DNA of 64,000 bases from Triops longicaudatus (taxonomy: Eukaryota > Arthropoda > Branchiopoda > Notostraca > Triopsidae): assembly GCA_022885665.1 (NCBI GenBank), contig JAGQDJ010000043.1, positions 248,001 through 312,000 on the forward strand. Reading direction: 5' to 3'. Shown in pieces: positions 48,601 to 59,528 of this stretch (the first letter of the stretch is position 1; each line of letters opens with the position of its first letter). Made by a program: the position numbers and the translations under genes. The notes under the pieces were generated by a model that made no database searches, had not been told where the DNA came from, and saw nothing but the letters and a program-made list of their open reading frames with translations.

Positions 48601-51600
48601 CGAAGGGCCGAGGAAAACATTTTTCTTAAGGACGAAGCAATTAATTTGTGGTATAAAGTTATGCATGTCGACAGCGATAGAATTCTTTGCATACTCTTCA
48701 TTGTTGTAATCTTAATCTAGCTTATGTGCGAAGATTTCCTAAGAAAGCCAGTTTGGATTAGTTATTAATGTGGTTACTTTGTTGTTCAATGAGCATGTCC
48801 TCCGCTCATTTGTTTGGTGTTGTTGTTTTTTTTATTATGTGTTGCTGCGTAGCTTCTTCACGGATGTTAGCAATGAACAATCCAATTGTTTGTTGGTTAT
48901 ACGATTTATAATCAATCGGTTGAATTGCTTCCTTAAAATATGGGATTTTTATCTATTTTAGTTCATATGACTTTTCTTCAGTGACTTCGTGTAGCTTTTT
49001 TGCCTACGATTGATCAAATTTTCCTGTAGCTTAAAGTTTCGGCTCAAAAACTTTCAAGTCTGTCAATCAAATACAGACACTAAAACTCAGATTCCCGACT
49101 GTGCTGACGACTACTTTTCGGAAGGGAGAAAAAATTGCACAACTCTATCAACGTTCACGCTTAAGCTAAGGGTAAATTACTGTAGTTCACCTGTAGACTT
49201 TTGTCCTGTTTTTTTATTATTTATTGTCAAGTGTCACGTTAGTGCGTAGGAGGTTCCACTCGTGTTTCTATGTAGTATTATTTATCAGTTTTTGCTGCAG
49301 CTTCATTTTCTTTGACCGCAAAATATACCCAAACCCGACATTTTTTTACGGTGCCTTTTCTTTTTTTTGTGACTTAGAACGGTCTAAATTCGATTGTGTC
49401 GCACCATCTTTCAAAACAATAAGGAGAGGATTTGCCGCAGGTGCTCGTTAAAAGACATTACATTGCCAGTGTTTTTGAAGTATAACTGCATTCTCTTTTG
49501 TTGGAGCTTCTTGCTACCGCAGGGCTAGGGAAGTTTCACATCTTTTTTGAAAGGAAGCGAAGAAAGAGAATTAACATCAAAGTTAGGGATAGGGACGTGC
49601 CAAGTGGGAAATGGAGTAAAAAAGTAAAAAATTAAGAAGTTTCCGTTTTTCTCAAATAGTTGCTGACAAATTCAGTGGATTTGAGCTTTGCACGTTTTTA
49701 ATCGTGTAATATTTTTCTCGGGGCTTCGTGATCAAACTAAGGTGTTTTTAGGAAACGCAAGGCTAGAAAAGTGTATGGAATCTGAGAAGATGGTTTTTAT
49801 TGGTGCCAAAAAGAGGTAGATGGAAGTTCCGAAGGAAGGGGAAGATGGGAAGTGAAGATGGTGAGGAATCACACAGCCAAGTCACGATGGCAGATCATTA
49901 GGTTGAATCTCTAAGGACCGGATGGTACTTTTTCCCGGCCACTTTTTTAGCTCAAAGGAATGTAAAGAGGTTCACTTCATCGTTCTATCTTGCGCGTCTC
50001 AAAAACGCAAAAGCACAAGTGACTCCGCAAATTGAAGACGGGGAGAAGAGAACGAGAAGATAGCCGCAAGCAGAACTCCCATTAAAACTCAAGCACTAAC
50101 CTTCGGGTCTCCGTCAAAGAATAAAAAAGAAATTATTTTTCAAGCTGGCGTATCTTAACCTTTCTAGCCGCCTTGTCGCGAGATCAAAAGAACAAAAAAT
50201 TTATTATAGAATGATAGGGGTATGAACAGCGGCGCTGAGTGCGCTTGCACCATATCGCACCATGTGTATTATGGAAATTCCCTCAAGAGATGTCAAGATT
50301 ATTTACGTCAACCCTTTCAAGATGAATTAAATTTTAGAAACTACCAACTTTAAAGTGTGACAATGACCAAGTAGCCTTTATAGTTGCGGCTACTTGTATT
50401 AAGTGTTAGAAACGAGCCTTTTACTGTTGTGTACTAATCTTAAATACGGTAAGGCCCAAACCAGGGAAACGCTTGGTTACAGACGCGTGCCCAACGGGTA
50501 TAATGGCTGACGAAATGTTCGCTAGAATGTTCCGTCGTGAGGCAAAGGAAGGGCAATAATGCTTCGATTGAGCCATGCGGCCGTAATAAAGAATAGAAGC
50601 GTTGATATTTCATTGTTGGTCTGGTGGTTCTGCCGGTTACTTCTGTCTGAAAAAGAAATGGCGGACTTGGGTGGTGCGCACAATGTTTCAGAGGAGTATA
50701 AGCTCTTACGCAGTAACAATTACACTGAATTTCCTAGATATAAACATCAACTACTTGCAGCCTGTATGTTCTATCTTACCCATGTTTTCTTGAACATCCT
50801 CCGCTGTCGCAGGAAAAGAGCTATTTTCTTTTCCTGCCTCCTCGTTGTTTTCTTTTAGGAGATTTTTGCAACTTCCCTTTCCACTTATGCCTCTCAAACT
50901 ACACACCCCCCTTTCCACACACACTCTCCCTGTAACGAAACGGAATTTTATGTTCGAGCTCATGTTACTCCTAAGGCTGTCTCCTAACTCATAACATAAA
51001 AATTGTGAGTCTCAAGGGGTCGTCCCAGTGTGCCAACTCACCCACTTTCGCACACGCATATTCCAGTTAATTGCTCTTATCTTTCTTTCGGTGGTACAAC
51101 GGACATTTCCCCATTTGTCAGCAACGAGAAGAATGTATTGGGCTGTAAATTTCACATCACAAGAGGGCTAGCGGGACGCTAAAGATAGATAGATTGGGAA
51201 CGTCAAGCGTGGATTTTAGCTTGCGCAGCTCTCTAAAGCCCATAAGTAAATAATGGTATATAAAACACAAAAATAAAAATTTGGATCAGTATAGTCATAA
51301 ATAAGGCTGGGCTTAGACATACCATGAATGAACCGATGATAAGTAAATAAAAGAGCCGTTTGGGAAATGTAAAGCTTTTAGCGAACACTTTGCCTTTTTG
51401 AGCTATTCCAAACATTTGCATAAGACATATCAATTACAAAATATTTTATCTTTTTCATTTCTATGTAGCTTATCGTTTTAATTCATAAACTGTACAAAGT
51501 ATTGTAGCCTTGTGTAAATCATAATTACAAATCCCTCCAAAAAACGTAGATTTGTTTAGTTATATTTTTTAGGGGCCGTGCGCTTTATTTGGAGCAATAA

Positions 51601-54600
51601 ATAACATTAATGAACGGACGGAGAGGAAATACAGAATAGTTGGGCAGATAGCGGTTCGATTCGATCCAAGCCTATTGGATTAATTTCATAGAGTAATATA
51701 AAAAAGCAAATTTACTGTGTAAAGGGCTGTTACAAGAAAAGTTGAAGGAGAAAGAAGCTGTGCCAAATAAAATAAACAGCGCGTTCCCAAGCGCTATCTT
51801 ACATCCAAACAGCGAGTGGTACAGGTGCATTTGATATTGCAGCCAATCGACAACAGTCATAGCTGCTTTCTTCAGCTTTTCTTGTAGCGGCCGTTTACAC
51901 AGTAATCTTCCTCTCTAACATTACACTATGAAATTAACCCTATGGCTCGAGTCGATTCGAACGTCATCAGCCACGGTGGAGCTAGAGCGCTTGTGGCTAG
52001 AAAGCATGGAAACTTTTTCAGACAGCAAGGGAAACTCAGTTGTCTGCATATTGTTTTTTTTTTTCTTCTTTTTTTTTAGTATTATTGAAGTTGCTGTACG
52101 GGTCACGGGTGGATCACTGACAAGATTTATAACAAAAAGCATGACGAATTTTGCAAAATTAAGCCTAAAAATTTTCCAATTTACGCTTCATTTTATGTGA
52201 GAAACTCAGCAAAATTTTTTGTTAATTTAACATAAAAACCATTACAAGCGGACTTGCCGTTTTGCAATTGTACACATGCAAAGTTTTTGCAACTATTCTG
52301 AACGTTGTAGGGCGAAACTAATGGTGTCCGGGATGACATCTATGGGTGGGAGTACAAACTCAAGTTCCAGTAACAATCCTTGCATGATGGGTACGGTTAA
52401 CGACATGTAGATAACGCCATAGTCTGTAGATAAGTATTGAAAATTAATTTTAATACGCCATTCGTTACTGAACTTGGAGGTAGCGACCAAAGCATGAAAA
52501 TCAACAAAATGAACATCGAAAGCTTGGAAGACAATATACACTATATACAAGACAATAAACACTCTGGTCTGTAAAAATGTTGGAACTCCTCTTGTTCCTC
52601 ACAATCACCTATAATCAGTATAAACTATCGCTCGTATTTTGTGTCAAATTAAGTCACGGTTCAGAGTAATCTCACAAGAGAAATTAAGCGATAGAAGAAA
52701 AAGAAGAGATAGACTAGTGGAGAGATAAAATAACATGTAGCCTACCACAAGGGCGAAAAAGTGGGATTGATTGTTTGCTTGTATACGTACTAGAAGTTAA
52801 GGGCTTAAAGTTAAAGCTGGAGAATTAGCTATGTTGGTTCATTTCGGTAATGCTATGTAATTAGGAAACTAAAACCTACCTAGAAAGGGTAGAAGTTGGA
52901 ATTTAGGCTTGGAAAATGAAGGAAAAGTTTTTTCTCGCTTGAGCAGAAGGGAGGCAGCAACTCCATGTCGCGCTGGCTGCTCTCTGAGCTTTTGTCGTTC
53001 CCTAAAATGCTAAACAAATGCAAATGGGAGGCAAGCTGAAGAGAAGAGAAGCTCTTTGGTTTAGAGATAACTATAAACTGAGGGGCTGTTGCCTGCCGCC
53101 AACTGCCTACCCAGCAGGCTTCTCCAATGCAAATTGTATCACTTGGTTAAAGGATAAAGGACAAGGTACAAATAGAAAAATGAACCCGACAAGAGAATCT
53201 CGAGGAGGGTCCTCCGTATATGTGTGTGTGTCTTGGCACCAGCAGAGATAGAGCTGCCGCAGACATCTGTAAGACAAAATGAGACTCCGAGAGTGATGTC
53301 TTGTTTGCGAAAAGCTTTAGAAACCTTTTTATCTGGGGGGGGGGGTAAATTGATTCCATAGTTTTGTGTAAATGAATTTAAGGTGTTTTCTTTCCTTAGT
53401 AAAACGTTCAAGTCAAGTGACTGTTCAGAAAGTTTTGTTCCGAAGGACTAAGGTAGAGAGGCAGTAGCATCTGTTGGAAGTTGGAAATAATTCGAGATAT
53501 CGTTGATCACTTTTAAGAGTAAATCCATATTGTGTTCAAGAAGCAATCTTGCAGTTTGAAAGCCTTCAATTCACTTCTCTTTTCAGACCCTAGTTAGTTT
53601 ATGGCATTGTGCAGCGTCAGGAAGCTTGCCAAAACCCTTTGTGTGGCTGATCATGTCGTATAAAAAGTATAAAGTAGACGTCCGTTATTATAAAAGTGAA
53701 GACGATGAAAAAAGGGAAAAAAAATTTCCTACGGACAGGCAAGAAGTAATAGTGCACAAGTTAATGAGTGAAAATGGGAATGAAAAGATTGCGGCTTTTA
53801 TTTTTAAAGAAGAACAACTAAGATAAAACTTGCATGAGGCGAAATGCAGCTACGTAACAGCACTTTTTTCAACAGCACTTTCAATACTTTTAATGTCGCC
53901 TAGTTTCTGTTCAGAATTAATGTGTGCACTGTTCTTACACAGTAAATATATTTAGCCAGTACATTGTCAGTAAAATAATTATTTAGAGAACACCGAGCGG
54001 AGAAAAAAACTGTTGCTAATATGAAAGCACTTTGTTGTGTTTTCGTGTGACTGCTTTGTATTAAACTTAGATATCCTAGTTGAGGTTCGAAGTTTTAGAA
54101 TCAACTTATTTGCATGCATAGCAATTTTTAGTGTGATTGATGCACAGTACAGTGTTCGTAAAAATTTGATTGAAGAAGCTAGCTACCCTGTGCGTAAAAC
54201 ACGCCAGTAGCCTTGCCTGCCTCTGGTCAAGAAACGTTCGAACGAGGACGCAGCAGCACAACGCTCGCGCTACCTCCGTGGCGTTAGATGTAGCGTAAGT
54301 AAATTTGGTAGTGTCGTTTTTAAGAGTACTAAGATGGTGGCTTGGAAATATTTGCTTCGTTCTTTGTGAACAAAACTTTACTATCAGAAAGTTAGCAAAA
54401 AGTAATCTGCTATCGGAACTTTCGCGGATTGTCCTAGCTCTTGTTTTGTAATGGCTTCGAATTCTTCGAAGAGCTGCGACATTTTAGTGTTGTTCTGTAA
54501 ATTTTGAATTAATATTTTACAGCACCTTTAAATGTCAATAGATTAATTTTATTCTGAATTCGTCCAAGTTATATCGAGAGTATTAGTTGTAGAAAATCAT

Positions 54601-57386
54601 TATTTAAAAGTTGAAAAAGTAGAAGAGGAAGATGCTATTATTATTACTATTATTTGGCTTTGTTATTATTGCACTGTTTTTTATTATTTTTTTCTTTACT
54701 GTTGTGCAGTTCTTTGACATCAATGCCGAAAAAAACGCTTGGTTAGCTGCCAGAATATTATGAGAGCTACAGTAAACAATAAGTAAAAAATACAGCTTGT
54801 CTGGATTACCGACCAGAAGACCATGTCCTTTTTGTCAAATTATGGTAAAAAGGAAAGGGTTTTTATTGTGTGGTCATCAGCGAGCTGTGAAGAATCAGTT
54901 ACTGGTAGAAAATGTGACCTTTTTAGTAAACTTTTCTCCCAAGTTGGCACTTTTTGTGTCTTTTTATCTTTCGAAACCTCTGCAAAGTCCGTTTAGCGCA
55001 TATATTTGTCTTCCAGTGAACGTAACGATGTGCGAGTTCATCGTTCTAGAACTGCTTGGAGTGTTGAGCACGGGACTGATAGAAGATTCTGCAAACGTAA
55101 AGTCAAACAACGATTTTTTGGAACTTGTGGTCGACTCTATTGTGAGGATCGGCAAGTTTGGCAAAACAGAGAGAAATGCAGGCTCTGTATCTTCTTTGAA
55201 ATGTTCATTCCCTTAAAAAGTGTGAAGGCTTAGATTCCCTGTATTAAATTCCAGTTTATGAGTACTGCGAAAATGTTGATAATTTGATATATTTGTACTG
55301 ATCCTAAAGCATAAAAATCATTAACGTTTTTTATTCAGTTACAAACTTTCCTATTTTGTCTGGACAGTAAGCCGTGAAAGTAAGTATGCGTTGACGTTAT
55401 ACGGAAATTGTCGCTTGAATTCTTTCTTTGGACTTTTAAGGAAATCCGGAAATTACCACTATATGATGAAAGAAGCAGACCGTTCGCATTTAGGAATAGT
55501 GGGAGGGAAACTAATTCAAAAGAATAATGAGTAATAATCAGCAGTGGGAAGTAAAGGGAAAATTGCTTTAAAAAATTCAAGAGTGTTAATTAAAAAGTAT
55601 TGTTTTAAGAACGCTAATCTATTGTTTCCTTATATGCCGTGATACTAAGGCATCCGGCCAGCACAGAGAAACAACCGATCTTCATTTGCAGATTCTTAGA
55701 AAACTAAACACAGGTTTTCATAAAGAAAACCCGCGTAGTTTTTTGTAAAACCTTCCCCATTACACAGCATCTAAATTGAGCATTAGATCGTATGATTTCC
55801 TCTCATGTGAGTTTGAGGGATCGGGCATCACGATGTCGAGTTTTGAGTCACCTTTGTCAATTGAGTTTTGAGTCAAATGATTGATTAGAATTATGAGAGA
55901 TTTGCAGCCAGAAAAGATCTTGTCAGAATAAATTTTTCCCGTACCGAAATAAAAATAAGCGTTGAGCTTTTAAAGTGACATTGCTTTCCATCTGAAGTAA
56001 AAGAGGATGGATGATTTTAGAACTATTTTCATTTTCATTTTATATCTACAGTATTTTTAATGTTAGTTTAATTTGTATTGTGCGCATATTTGGTTTCAAG
56101 TGTATTGTTTCGTTTGAATTATATTAATTTTTCAAAGCTAGCCTAAGTTTATTGTTAGAAAATATAGGAAATGAAATATTGAACTATTAGCTGCTGTAAA
56201 CGATGCATAATACATGTTAAAGGAAGTTGTACTTGTGCAAAACGGGAAAAAAAGTCTGTCTTGTGATGACGTCATATTTTTCTCCCCCGATTTGATCGAT
56301 CTTCAGAGAAATGAGAAATCATTTCTATTAATCTTCATTTTCACTGATGAGCCTCAAAGCTTTTTAGATTTAGAATTGTTCGTCTTCTTTCTTGAGACAG
56401 GCATGAAAGCACTTGAAAGTTTCAGTCCAGGCTGACAGATTTTTTTTCTTGCTGTCGCACTTAAAGAATGGAAAGAAGTTTAAGAGATTTATGCTTTAAA
56501 ATGGCTTCTCGCTGTAAATCAGCAAATTGTAGCAAATCTCGATAAAAGTTGTAGTAGAGAAAAAAAAAAGGGACAAGTTCAACTTGCACCCCCCCTCTCC
56601 CTCCTGATAGAAAAAAAAAACGTTGTGAATTATAAAGAAAATCGTCACAGGAAATTGAAGTAAATGGAATAAAACGAAGACAAAGCTTAGACTACATTAG
56701 CTGCTCCACGTTCTGATGGAGATAGGCTGGATTGTAAGCGGATTATTTGATCGTTTGTCGTAACACCTCGCTCCTTTTTTCTCCCTGCGTTTTGAGGCAT
56801 AGACGCCTCCTAACTGTTTCTTTTTCAAGTAAATCTTGTAATTTTCTAGGACTTGTCTTAAACTGAAACAGAGTAGTTCACAATGTTTGAATTTCCCTCG
56901 AAGTGCTTGAAAAGAGGTCAAAGGAATCGAAACGTAGATTTAAAAAAAAAAAAAAAAGTTGAAGTGGCTAAACGAAGGTACTTAATCGTGTATGCCACGT
57001 AATGTATCATTCGTAGGAATTTTTTTGCTAGTTTGAAAAGAAAGCGATACCCAGGCTGACGCTGATGGAGTGCTTTTGTTGAAACAAAAGTAGAATAAGG
57101 ATTTTTTTCAGGAAACGTGCATAGGACAAGTTTTTCTTATTGACTGACGTTTCTGTAATTTTGGAGAGAATATTTCTTCGTCTTTTTATTAAAGGGGCAA
57201 ATTTTCTTCTCTTTCTTAGATATTCAAGAATTTTACGAGCTGACCTTGCTGGATGAATCGAAGAGTGTGCAGCAAAAAACAGCCGAAACTTTACAAATGG
57301 CTACCAAATGGGAATCCAATGCTGGGGCCGTTTCTTTAGGACCACCACGGGATTTGCCTCTGGTGAATGCTTTAACCCTCCGCGAG
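27650..57386 (+). CDS. dlg1: Discs-large (DLG1/SAP97-type MAGUK), first three coding exons; gene continues beyond the window
   Basis: Coding exons: 27650-27668, 33749-33880, 57220-57386 (106 codons, ending in phase 0 at donor GAG|GTAAGT). The product starts MPVRKQEAHRALELLEEYH, the characteristic start of L27-containing DLG isoforms. The L27 domain (residues about 4-65) continues with IERVIRIFKSRLFQALLDIQ and EFYELTLLDESKSVQQKTAE, then ATKWESN. The PDZ, SH3 and guanylate-kinase exons were searched for by eye to 64000 and not found, so they lie downstream. DLG scaffolds septate junctions, cell polarity complexes and synapses; its L27 domain pairs with partners such as CASK/Lin-2-type L27 proteins (family knowledge). 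Introns are 6.1 kb, 23.3 kb and over 6.6 kb, in strong contrast to the compact genes to the left. All three exon junctions before 57220 are phase 1, which allows alternative first exons to be swapped in frame. Confidence 0.93.
28559..28577. repeat. (AT)n microsatellite
   Basis: About nine AT dinucleotides follow an A-run and lead into A-rich sequence; this is simple sequence in dlg1 intron 1. Confidence 0.9.
30895..30929. repeat. Degenerate interstitial telomere-like (CCTAA/TTAGG) array
   Basis: CCTAACCTAACGTAACC followed by TAGCTAACCTAACCTAGG contains several copies of CCTAA, the complement of the common arthropod telomere unit TTAGG, with a few substitutions. It spans only 35 bp, so it may be a chance or repair-derived interstitial tract. 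Confidence 0.6.
38109..38387. repeat. Tandem duplication, two copies of a 139-bp unit
   Basis: Two adjacent copies share GACATTTAAATCACGTTTCT, AAAAACTCATATCGACAATT, TTCTTTGAAAATTTAC, TAGGCCTACCTG and TTTCGGTTTACCTCATA, offset by 139 bp. By eye they differ at roughly one position in fifteen, plus a small indel. The unit is not coding. Confidence 0.92.
43182..43296. mobile_element. Short non-autonomous DNA transposon (hAT-like MITE) with target-site duplication
   Basis: This 115-bp element begins CAGGCCCGTAGTCAGG and ends CCTGGCTACGGGCCTG, terminal inverted repeats with one mismatch over 16 bp. It is flanked by CCTAAGAG (43174-43181) and CCTAAGAC (43297-43304), an 8-bp target-site duplication matching at 7 of 8 positions. 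The terminal CA...TG and an 8-bp duplication are typical of the hAT superfamily (known). The interior is G-rich then C-rich (GGGGGGAGGGGACCCC) and cannot encode a transposase. Confidence 0.85.
45945..46701 (+). CDS. Candidate long exon of unknown product in dlg1 intron 2 (alternative dlg1 first exon or nested gene)
   Basis: An open frame of 275 codons (45945-46769) is the longest in the right half of the window and lies in sequence visibly richer in GC than the rest of the intron. It begins with a hydrophobic, basic stretch (MALFGLIWLLRLRAEVHQRR). Ala/Ser/Pro-rich low-complexity sequence follows, with a polyproline run (ETVPPPPPPPGRKQKYR), Ser/Cys-rich and Tyr-containing parts (RSYVSYVQPTSG), and a basic end (SRRSLRDKRR). 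A donor (AGAG|GTAATA) after 46701 ends the exon in phase 1, the phase that the dlg1 exon at 57220 accepts. An overlapping frame (45754-45963) starts with a signal-peptide-like MKAIVKLVVVLATISS. The family was not recognised. It could be an isoform-specific N-terminus, an unrelated nested gene, or GC-rich noncoding sequence. Confidence 0.4.
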
Positions 57387-58601
57387 GTAAGTGACTTTCG
57401 CAACATTCTTCACTAAAAAAAAATGACGCGCTTGTCATGAAGTAGCTCAGATTGTCTAAATCATCTTCGCTTTTAAAAATTTGCTAGCAACAAGGCCACG
57501 AAGAAATTGATATATTTTTCACAGTAGCGACGTAGGGGTATATATATCTTTTTATTATTAAAGAATTCAAGTTATGTGACAGGCTTTGGAAGCTTATTAA
57601 GAAGACATGAAGTATGGAGTGCAAAGTTCGCAAGTGAAAAAATTGAAATAGTTTTAATTGTAAAGAAGTTATTTTTCCAGTTTGACAACAGATGGAAAGT
57701 TTGACTTCTGGGAAGCAAGCAAGCCAACCAGAATTCCCAAAATCCCACGTTGCAGGGTTTCAGATGTTGAAAGTTTAACTTTGTGTCTTTGGCTACAAAT
57801 TACGCTGTTCATTGTCTTTTCGATAGAAGCTTACAAAAGGATCACCGGCGAAGTATTGATTGCTAACTCTCGATATCTGAGAAATAAACATGTAGAAAGT
57901 TCGTTCCGTGTTTTATCGCTTACGTTCAGTGCATACCCGGTTTTAGGCACGAAAATTGTCAAGAAAAATCATCTTGGGCAAAGATACTCTTTGGTATTTC
58001 GTATTGACTTTAAAACGAGAGGAACAGATTTAATTACTGTGGATTTGTCATCTCTTACGTCTTCGTCAATTCTCGTTTTTTTTATTTTCCCAGTAATGCT
58101 TTTTAAATAGCCTTTATTTTAGGTACTTTGCCTTTTTGTTTAATTATTTTTAATCTGTTTATTTTTTTTTTACGGCAGTAGTGGTGTGAGTGATTCAAAA
58201 ACATTTGCACGTATTAATTTCAGTGTTATGGATTGTTTGGTTTATTTTTTCAAGTTTACCTGTTTTAGTTTATTTATGCTTCGGCAAACTGAGCATTCAT
58301 TGTCACACGAAAACGAAACGAAGCGTGGAGAACTTTCTGATTTCGTATCGTTGGTGGCAATAAACATTACGTGAGAAGCAAAATGCAAGTTTGATGAAAC
58401 AAATGAGTACAATAATAAGTCTAGCCTTGACTGAAACAGTAATACGGTAGCGTTGGAGTATAATCTCGGTGGAAAGTAGTGTCGTAGTAATTGAGCGAAA
58501 GTTATAAGCAGCGGAACAACATTATTATCCCCACTAGTTTTAGGGGACTTGTTTTCCGAGGGGTGAAACAAATGTAAGTTAATTGGAGTTGTATGTTGCT
58601 C

Positions 58602-58618
58602 GTGTGTGTGTGTGTGTT
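58602..58618. repeat. (GT)n microsatellite
   Basis: About eight GT dinucleotides in dlg1 intron 3. Confidence 0.9.
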
Positions 58619-59354
58619 ATTGGTTCAGTGAGGCGCTTCGTAGTTCACATACTTGGTGTTCCATACTTACAGTACAGCACTGGGGCACCGGGTATGTTTA
58701 CGTGGTATGTGTTTTATTTAAAAGTGATGGGAGGGGGGTATTCGTTTTAGTATGTTTGGAGCAAAATAGAGAGGGAGACAGGGAGAGAAAAGGGGTGAGT
58801 GATAACTACGTTGAGTGCCGGAAAGGAAAGAGACAAGACCCAAAAGTGACACTGGCATACGAGTAATAACTTGGCAGTAATTACATTTACTGGAAGTGGA
58901 GGGTAGATACGTACCAGAACTTGATTCTCGCATGTAACTTCGTTCTTTTCTGTGATACGCTTATTAGTGTGACCTATAACTTTAATACGTCGTACAATGA
59001 ATGCGACTTCACCCCGTCATCCACCCTTAGTTCCCAGGATTATGTCTTTACATTAGGTAGCGTGCCTCGAGCTCGCATTTATTATGACAGCTTTTCGAGT
59101 AAGAACGAGAAATGTGTTATGGTAGGAGAACCCTTATAAACAACCTAGCTAGTTTTGCCTACATTCCGCGCTTAACATCAATTATAATCTATATTTAGAT
59201 GTAAGACATAGTAGAGTACCGAATATTAAGGCTAGTCGCCGATAAGAGAAATCGTTAAGTGACTGTGTTTAAGCTTTGCACAAGAACATATATATGAACT
59301 TTTCGAGCAGAGGCTTTATGAAGCGCAAACAAATATTGAACCCACAAAATAATG

Positions 59355-59528
59355 CAGGCAAGGCCATTACGATAGCCAGGATTTTGGTTGGGAGATGGTT
59401 TTGAAGTTTTTGGGGGTGGGAGTCAACATGCAATTTTATTGGACATCTGGTGTACCCTATGTTCAAACCTTATAAAATAAACATTAGCGGGGAAGTTATC
59501 CCCCCTAACCCGCCTGGCTACAGGCCTG
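59355..59528. mobile_element. Degraded second copy of the hAT-like MITE
   Basis: The right end CCCCCCTAACCCGCCTGG plus CTACAGGCCTG closely matches the right end of the element at 43182-43296. The left end CAGGCAAGGCCATTACGATAGC with CCAGGATTTTGG is a diverged form of the left end. No clear target-site duplication remains, which suggests an older insertion. Confidence 0.6.

Larger units (their letters stand above)
33881..57219. other. dlg1 intron 2 (23.3 kb)
   Basis: Most of this intron is AT-rich sequence with short random open frames. Noted within it are a tandem duplication (38109-38387), a hAT-like MITE (43182-43296), and a GC-richer segment of about 44.1-46.8 kb holding a 275-codon open frame. 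The 139-142 codon open frames in AT-rich parts of this and the neighbouring intron are within what chance allows in 64 kb and carry no family motif. Confidence 0.65.

Noticed and set aside
54797..55216. 139-codon open frame on the plus strand in dlg1 intron 2
   Set aside because: Frames of this length are expected by chance in 64 kb at this base composition; there is no motif and no plausible splice context.
57682..58110. 142-codon open frame on the plus strand just after the third dlg1 exon
   Set aside because: It has no resemblance to DLG linker or PDZ sequence, no family motif and an AT-rich composition, and its length is within chance.
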